Position numbers and translations under genes: made by a program. From positions 1,178,001-1,242,000 of the forward strand of contig JAPNXP010000015.1 in NCBI GenBank assembly GCA_028753945.1: DNA of 64,000 nt, read 5' to 3'. How positions within the stretch are numbered: the stretch's first letter is position 1; the number at the start of each line of letters is the position of its first letter. The notes beneath the pieces were generated by a model that saw only the letters and a program-made list of their open reading frames with translations, did no database searches and was not told where the DNA came from. The DNA is from Hexactinellida sp. DTS-2022. Lineage: Eukaryota; Porifera; Hexactinellida. Shown in pieces: positions 56,595-64,000 of the stretch.

Positions 56595-57910
56595 TTTTTT
56601 TTCGCCATGTCGTCATCACTATGAAGGTGTTAAAATATATCAAAAGGTGTTACAGAAGGCATCGACCCTTAGAGTGGCGGAAGTTATCATTTAGTTCACT
56701 TCATTTTAGAGATATTCAAGTTTGAGTAGAATATAATAGCTGATGACTCAGCATTTTTTATGTGAGTGTTGGGTCTTCACCCAACTTCAAATAACCCATT
56801 TTAATTATCGAATTCACAAAATTGTAAAAATACATTTTTTTGACGATGTCATCATCACCTCAAGGTGTCAAGACTCACTTGTATAGGTGGTACGTGGCAT
56901 AAGGACCAATTGATAAATTGAAAGTTTGTTTCTATCTTGTATCATCTCTGAGATTAATGAAATTTAGCTAATTAGTATAAATATTTAATTAATAAATTAA
57001 TAATTTAACATCATTATTATGTACAGCAAAATAAATAAAGTTCAATTATTTGCACTTATTATTAATTTAAATCGAATTTCACTATCATATTTGAATTCAG
57101 CGCACTCGATAACCCCAATAATCCAATTGGAACCGTCTATAAGTTAAATACAAAAGGAATTAATTATAATAAATTACGTCAGTACATTAATTGTGCAAGA
57201 ATATTCTCGCGAAATAAATATAATCACTTAATCTGTCGTTGTTGTGGAATGTAAAATCTTAACGGTTCTATCATAAACCATCTTTAGTTTAATGCCATTC
57301 ATTCATTATGTATTGATAATAAATTATATTATTAGTTATTTATTTTAGCAATGTTATCCATGGTTGGTTGAGTTGAGTCAACAAATTCCTTATATTATAT
57401 TATTTAATTTAATCAATTGTATAGTAATACTAAAATTAAATAGAAGCCAGCTGGAATTTATAAGTTAAATCAATATAATTATCGCAAGTTGAATCACTAG
57501 AGTAGGATTTAACAAGTTAAATCAATATAATTATTACAAGTTGAAACAATAGAATTAGATTTAACACTTTACTGAAATTGAAGTGTCAGTAAACAAAGAA
57601 ATTTCAACCCCCATTTATGGCAGAAATTGACCCCTTTATTGAAAAATTTCTTCTCCCATCAGACGCAAAATTTTATGGCGAATCCAAATGTGAAATAAAA
57701 TTTTGGGGTTTAGTAAAACATTTTTTGAGTTATGGACCAGACAAATTTTGAAAGGTGTTAAAGATGTGTCAAAAATTTGTTAATACAAAATCGTAACCCC
57801 AGGTGCAAATTAGACGTCGACTCCGAATCTACATGCCAAGTTTCAGCCCTCTATGTATACAGGTGTGGCCAGGGCACCTGCTACGGAGAAATAATAATAA
57901 TATTAAAAAA

Positions 57911-58025
57911 TCCAAAATTGCAGCCTGTGCCGACGCATGTTCCTTTGGTGGCACTATATTTTGTTGGATGTTTATTGATAGTGCCTCCAAAGGAACATGC
58001 TGTCGGCACATACTGCAATTTTGGA
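57911..58025 (+). repeat. Array hairpin 7
   Basis: Left arm full, right arm GGCACATACTGC with a substituted segment. The next hairpin is 1197 bp away. Confidence 0.87.
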
Positions 58026-59107
58026 TTTTTTTTCGCCAAGTCATCATCACTTTGAAGGTGTTAAATTATTTCAGAAAGGTGTTTCAGAAGGCAACGACCC
58101 TTAGAGTTGTGGAAGTATCCATTTAGCTCACTTCATTTCAGAGATATTCAAGTTTCAGTATAATATAATAAGTGATGAGTCAGCATTTTTTATGTGAGTG
58201 TTTGGTGATCACCCAACACCAACCAACCCACTCGCAAAATATAATTCATAAAATTGTAAAAACACATTTTTTTGACGATGTCTTCATCACTTCAAGGTGT
58301 CTAGACCCATTGGTAGAGGTGTTACGTGGCATAAGGATCAATTGATAAATTGGAAGTTTGTTTCTATCTCGTATAATCTCTGAGATTAATGATATTTAAT
58401 TAATTAGTATAAATAATTATTAATTTATTAATAATTTAACACCATTATTATGTTCAGCAAAATAAATGAAGTTCAATTATTTGCAATAATTATTAATTTA
58501 AATTTATTTTCACCATCATATTTGAATTCAGCGCACTCGAAAACCCCAATAATCTAATTGGAACCGTCTCTATAAGTTAAACACAGAGCGAATTAATTAG
58601 AATTAATTATGTCATGTATCCATTGTGCAAGAATATTCTAAACAGAAATAAATATAATCACATAATCTGTCGTTGTTATGAAATATATAATCTTAGTTTT
58701 CAATTAGAAAATAGAAGCCTACTCGATCTCACAAGTGGAATCAATATAATTATCACAAGTTGAAACAATTGAATTAAATTTAACACTTTCAATTGAACTG
58801 AAGTGTTAGTAAACAAAGGGAATTTGCAACTCAATAGTGGCACAAATGAAAGGCAATTTGAAAATTCGTGCACTGTGACAAGGTGTAGAATTTAATTCTC
58901 TATCGAATGCATATAATTTGAATATTCGCGCACAATTTATTGTTCTTTTTCTAACATTAAACAGGTGTAAAAATGTGTCCAAAAAAGTGTTATAAAAAAT
59001 CGTGACCCCAGGTGCACATCTGTAACCCATGAGACACATATCCTGAAAATTTGGGCTCTTAGTTAGTAAAACTCTGTTCTGTGGAGTGGCTACGGATAAA
59101 TAAAAAA

Positions 59108-59223
59108 TCCAAAATTGCACCCTGTGCCGACGCATGTTCCTTTGGTGGCACTATATTTTGTTGGTTGTTTATTGATAGTGCCTCCAAAGGAACATGCTGT
59201 CGGCGCAGGCTGCAATTTTGGAT
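59108..59223 (+). repeat. Array hairpin 8
   Basis: Left arm has one change (GCACCCTGTGCC), right arm GGCGCAGGCTGC. It follows a unit with the alternative end (CCCAGGTGCACATCTG...GGCTACGG). Confidence 0.87.
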
Positions 59224-60347
59224 TTTTTTTAGCCAAGTCATCAACGCCTAAGGTGTGAAGAAGCATTTGTTAATTGGTCCGAGTCACAAGGAACGGTAGA
59301 TAAATTTGAAGTTTGTTTCTATCTTGTATCATCTCTGAGATTAGTGAAATTTAGCTAACTAGTATAAATATTTAATTAATTAATTAATAATTTAACATCA
59401 TTATTATGTACAGCAAAATAAATAAAGTTCAATTATTTGCACTTATTATTAATTTAAATCGAATTTCACTATCATATTTGAATTCAGCGCACTCGATAAC
59501 CCCAATAATCCAATTGGAACCGTCTATAAGTTAAATACAAAAGGAATTAATTATAATAAATTACGTCAGTACATTAATTGTGCAAAAAGAATATTCTCGC
59601 CGAAATAAATATAATCACTTAATCTGTCGTTGTTGTGGAATGTAAAATCTTAACGGTTCTATCATAAACCATCTTTAGTTTAATGCCATTCATTCATTAC
59701 TTATTGATAATAAATTAAATTATTAGTTATTTATTTTAGCAATGTTATCCACGGTGATTTGAGTTTAGTCAACAAATTCCTTATATAAATTAATTTAATT
59801 TAATCCATTGTTTAGTAATGCTAGAATTAAATAGAAGCCAGCTGGAATTTATAAGTTAAATCAATATAATTATCGCAAGTTGAATCACTAGAGTAGGATT
59901 TAACAAGTTAAATCAATATAATTATCGCAAGTTGAATCACTAGAGTAGGATTTAACAAGTTAAATCAATATAATTATTACAAGTTGAAACAATAGAATTA
60001 GATTTAACACTTTACTGAAATTGAAGTGTGAGTAAACAAAGAAATTTCAACCCCCATTTATGGCAGAAATTGACCCCTTTATTGGAAAATGTATTCTCCC
60101 ATCAGACGCAGAATTTTATGGCGAATCCAAATATGAAATAAAATTTGGGGGTTTAGTAAAACATATTTTGAGTTATGGACCAGACAAATTTTTAAAGGTG
60201 TTAAAGATGTGTCAAAAATTTGTTAACGAAAAATCGTAACCCCAGGTGCAAATTAGACGGTCCCATCGCACCTACATGCCAAGTTTCAGCCCATCAACAA
60301 TTAAGCTCTGGCCAGGGCACCGTCTACGGAGAAAAAAAAAAAAAAAA

Positions 60348-60464
60348 TCCAAAATTGCAGCCTGTGCCGACGCATGTTCCTTTGGTGGCACTATATTTTG
60401 GTGGTGGTTTATTGATAGTGCCTCCATAGGAACATGCTGTCGGCGCAGGCTGCAATTTTGGATT
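60348..60464 (+). repeat. Array hairpin 9
   Basis: Full arms with one tip mismatch (CCATAGGAAC). Preceded by a 16-base A tract. Confidence 0.87.
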
Positions 60465-61749
60465 TTTTTTCCGCCATGTCATCATCACTATGAAGGTGTT
60501 AAATTATTTCAGTAAGGTGTTTCAGAAGGCAACGACCCTTAGAGTCGTGGAAGTTTCCATTTTGCTCACTTCGTTTCAAAGATATTCAAGTTTCAGTAGA
60601 ATATAATAAGTGATGAGTCAGCATTTTTAATGTGAGTGTTGGATCATCACCCAACACCAACTAACCCATTTTAGATGTCGAATTAAAAAAATTGTAAAAA
60701 TACATTTTTTTGACGATGTCATCATCACCTCAAGGTGTCAAGACCCACTTGTGTAGGTTGTACGTGGCATAAGGACCAATTGATAAATTGAAAGTTTGTT
60801 TATATCTTGTATCATCTCTGAGATTAATGAAATTTTGCTAATTAGCATAAAAATTTAATTAATGTATTAATTATTTAACACCATTATTATATACAGCAAA
60901 ATAAACTAAGTTCAATTATTTGCAATTATTATTAATTTAAATTGAATTTCACTATAATGTTTGAATTCCACGCACTCGATAAACCCAATAATCCAATTGG
61001 AACCGTCTATAAGTTAAATACAAAAGGAATTAATTATAATTAATTACGTCAGTACATTAATTGTGCAAGAATATTCTCGCCGAAATAAATATATTCACTT
61101 AATCTGTCGTTGTTGTGGAATGTAAAATCTTAACGGTTCTATCATAAACCATCTTTAGTTTAATGCCATTCATTCATTACTTATTGATAATAAATTATAT
61201 TATTAGTTATTTATTTTAGCAATGTTATCCACGGTTAAGTTGAATTAAGTCAACAAATTCCTTATATTATAATATTTTATTTAATCCATTGTATAGTAAT
61301 ACTAGAATTAAATAGAAGCCAGCTGGAATTTATAAGTTGAATCAATATAATTATCGCAAGTTGAATCACTAGAGTAGGATTTAACAAGTTAAATCAATAT
61401 AATTATTACAAGTGAAATTGAAGTGTGAGTAAACAAAGAAATTTCAACCCCAATTTATGGCAGAAATTAAACCATTTATTGAAAATTTTCTTTACCCTTC
61501 AGACGCAGAATTTTATGGTGAATCCAAATATGAAATAAAATTTGGGGGTTTAGTAAAACAATTTTTGAGTTATGGACCAGACAAAATTTGAAAGGTGTTA
61601 AAGATGTGTAAAAAATTTGTTAATCAAAAATCGTAACCCCAGGTGCAAATTAGACGGTCCTATCGCACCTACATGCCAAGTTTTAGCCCATCAACTCTAA
61701 AGCTCTGGCCAGGGCACCGTCTACGGAGAAAAAAAAAAAAAATAATAAT

Positions 61750-61866
61750 AAAGGCAGTGATTCCAATACTGGGCCACTATACTATAGTATAGTCGGCACA
61801 GTAAAAATAATAAAGGCAGTGATTCTAATACTGGGCCACTATACTATAGTATAGTCGGCACAGTAA
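61750..61866 (+). repeat. Two palindromic inserts beside hairpin 10
   Basis: Two copies about 60 bp apart, both with the intact 18-base palindrome and the GGCAGTGATTC lead. Confidence 0.85.
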
Positions 61867-61875
61867 TAAAAAATC

Positions 61876-61990
61876 CAAAATTGCAGCCTGTGCCGACGCA
61901 TGTTCCTTTGGTGGCACTATATTTTGTTGGTTGTTTATTTATAGTGCCTCCAAAAGAACATGCTGTCGGCGCAGGCTGCAATTTTGGATT
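61876..61990 (+). repeat. Array hairpin 10
   Basis: Full arms. Two palindrome inserts sit immediately upstream (about 61750-61866), explaining much of the longer 1528 bp spacing before it. Confidence 0.87.
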
Positions 61991-63072
61991 TTTTTTTCGC
62001 CATGTCATCATCACTATGAAGGTGTTAAATTATTTCAAAAAGGTGTTACAGAAGGCATCGACCCTTAGAGTGGTGGAAGTTTCCATTTAGTTCATATAAT
62101 TTTAGAGATATTCAAGTTTGAGTAGAATATAATAGCTAATGACTCAGCATATTTTATGTGAGTGTTGGGTCATCACCCAACATCAACTAACCTATTTTAA
62201 ATATCAAATTAGCAAAATTGTAAAAACACATTTTTTTAACGATGTCATCATCACCTCAAGGTGTCAAGACCCACTTGTATAGGTGGCACGTGCCATAAGG
62301 ACCAATTGATAATTTGAAAGTTTGTTTCTATCTTCTATGATCTCTGAGATTTATGATATTTAATTAATTAGTATAAATAATTATTAATAATATTTATAAT
62401 TTAACACCAATTTCAATGTCAACTTATATTTATTAAGTTTAATTATTTTGTCATAAATAATTAATTAATTAATTTGGCTATCAAATTTCAATTCCGCACA
62501 CTCGATAACCCCTAATAAACAAATTGGGAGCATCTATATAAGTCATATACTGACTTAATTAATTATTATTAATTACGTCAGTATATTAACAGTGCAAGAG
62601 TATTCTTGCAGAAGGAAATATAATCACATAATCTGTCGTTGTTATGGAATGTAGAATCTTAGTTTTCAATTGGAAAATAGAAGCCTACTCGATCTCACAA
62701 GTTGAATCAATATAATAATAACGAGTTGAAACAATAGAATTAGATTTAACACTTTCAATTGAACTGAAGTGTTAGTAAACAAAGGAAACTTGCAACTCAA
62801 TTGTGGCACAAACTAAGTACAATTTGAAAATTCGTGCACTGTGAAAAGGTGTAGAATTTAATTCTCTATCGAATGCATATAAATAGAATATTCGCGCACT
62901 ATTTATTGTTCTTTTTCTAATATTAAACAGGTGCAAAAATGTGTCCAAAAAAATGTGATAATAAAACGTGACCCCAGGTGCACATCTGTAACCCATGAGA
63001 CACATATCCTGAAAATTTGGGCTCTTAGTTAGTAAAACTCTGTTCAGTAGAGAGGCTACGGACTAATAAAAA

Positions 63073-63190
63073 ATCCAAAATTGCAGCCTGTGCCGACGCA
63101 TATTCCTTTGGTGGCACTATATTTTGGTGGTGATTTATTGATAGTGCCTCCAAAGGAACATGCTGTCGGCACAAGCTGCAATTTTGGATT
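63073..63190 (+). repeat. Array hairpin 11
   Basis: Near-identical to hairpin 4, sharing GCATATTCC, TGGTGGTGATTTATTG and GGCACAAGCTG. The following units are also very similar, pointing to a recent duplication or copying between positions 9.6 kb apart. Confidence 0.87.
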
Positions 63191-64000
63191 TTTTTTCGCC
63201 TAGTCATCATCACTATGAAGGTGTTAAATTATTTCAGAAAGGTGTTTCAGTAGGCAACGACCCTTAGAGTGGTGGGAGTTTCCATTTAGCTCACTTCATT
63301 TGAGAGATATTCAAGTTTCAGTAGAATATAATCTGTGATGATTCAGCATTTTTAAAGTGCGTGTTGGGTATTCACCCAACTCCAACCAACCCATGCGAAA
63401 TATTTAATTCACAAAATTGTAAAAATACATTTTTTTGACGATGTCATCATCACCTCAAGGTGTCAAGACTCACTTGTATAGGTGGTACGTGGCATAAGGA
63501 CCAATTGATAAATTGAAAGTTTGTTTCTATCTTGTATCATCTCTGAGATTAATGAAATTTAGCTAGTTAGTATAAATATTTAATTAATAAATTAATAATT
63601 TAACACCATTATTATGTACAGCAAAATAAATAAAGTTCAATTATTTGCACTTATTATTAATTTAAATCGAATTTCACTATCATATTTGAATTCAGCGCTC
63701 GATAACCCCAATAATCCAATTGGAACCGTCTATAAGTTAAATACAAAATGAATTAATTATAATTAATTAAGTCAGTCATTAATTGTGCAAGAATATTCTC
63801 GCCGAAATAAATATAATCACTTAATCTGTCGTTGTTGTGGAATGTAAAATCTTAACGGTTCTATCATAAACCATCTTTAGTTTAATGCCATTCATTCATT
63901 ATGTATTGATAATAAATTATATTATTAGTTATTTATTTTAGCAATGTTATCCATGGTTGGTTGAGTTGAGTCAACAAATTCCTTATATTATATTATTTAA

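Larger units (their letters stand above)
53490..64000 (+). repeat. Hairpin-bounded tandem array, block 2
   Basis: Eight hairpins start at 53490, 54925, 56486, 57911, 59108, 60348, 61876 and 63073. Spacings: 1435, 1561, 1425, 1197, 1240, 1528 and 1197 bp; the last unit runs off the window. Same family and orientation as block 1. Starts and ends occur in two main types in several combinations. Small indels, A-tract lengths and internal deletions distinguish copies. All six frames are short and merely read through the hairpins. Confidence 0.93.

Noticed and set aside
53490..64000. Array taken as 5S rRNA, SL-RNA or U snRNA gene cluster
   Set aside because: None of the conserved RNA-gene boxes I know could be seen in the units.

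Overview
The window looks like an AT-rich, transposon-saturated eukaryotic chromosome, most likely from an invertebrate animal. The evidence is the mix of families: THAP-domain P elements, a FLYWCH-type MULE transposase, PIF/Harbinger, two kinds of Ginger-like integrase transposon, DIRS and Ty3/gypsy retrotransposons, many hAT and Tc1/mariner-like MITEs, and short GT-AG introns. I cannot name the species. I found no intact host gene. The only substantial non-transposon gene is a shredded relic of a very-large-GTPase (VLIG/GVIN1-like) gene ending in a von Willebrand A domain.

Layout. 1-1300: relic of a FLYWCH/MULE transposase (minus). 1309-4388: Ginger2/KRBA2-like DNA transposon with ~100 bp inverted repeats and a broken transposase. 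4450-6850: small reversed cluster of a hairpin-punctuated repeat. 7350-7520: hAT transposase tail. 7862-15100: VLIG-vWA pseudogene, split by a 162 bp MITE and by a 3.3 kb Harbinger element (11479-14808). 15101-22655: inverted-repeat element with ~450 bp arms. A 4.1 kb P element (15109-19200) is inserted near its left tip, and the P transposase is itself split by a 344 bp hAT MITE. 22655-29380: MITEs, an OTU-protease relic and a second MULE relic. 29381-33732: Ginger1-like transposon (integrase, Ulp1-type protease, PHD finger) carrying a GC-rich 27-bp coding-like minisatellite and a hAT MITE. 34271-37506: DIRS gag and RT-RNase H relic joined to a gypsy RT fragment, followed by a Helitron-like 3' end. 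38041-38962: two MITEs. 39789-43680 and 53490-64000: arrays of ~1.0-1.56 kb units, nearly all bounded by a ~115 bp near-perfect hairpin. 43866-45695: nested MITEs. 47421-51572: second P element, with 105 bp inverted repeats.

Insertions can be ordered by nesting. VLIG-vWA gene first, then Harbinger and MITE; inverted-repeat element, then P element, then hAT MITE; Ginger1, then hAT MITE. Ten insertions have readable flanking duplications. Perfect 8-bp duplications mark five hAT MITEs (6343, 16543, 20235, 28767, 32450). The others are 7 of 8 for one hAT (38251), CAG for Harbinger, CCGG for Ginger1, 9 bp for the 11193 MITE and 7 bp for the first P element.

The least explained signal is the hairpin-bounded array. 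It has no coding capacity, two interchangeable kinds of start and end, and short palindromic inserts beside the hairpins that share a 10-mer with the hairpin arm.
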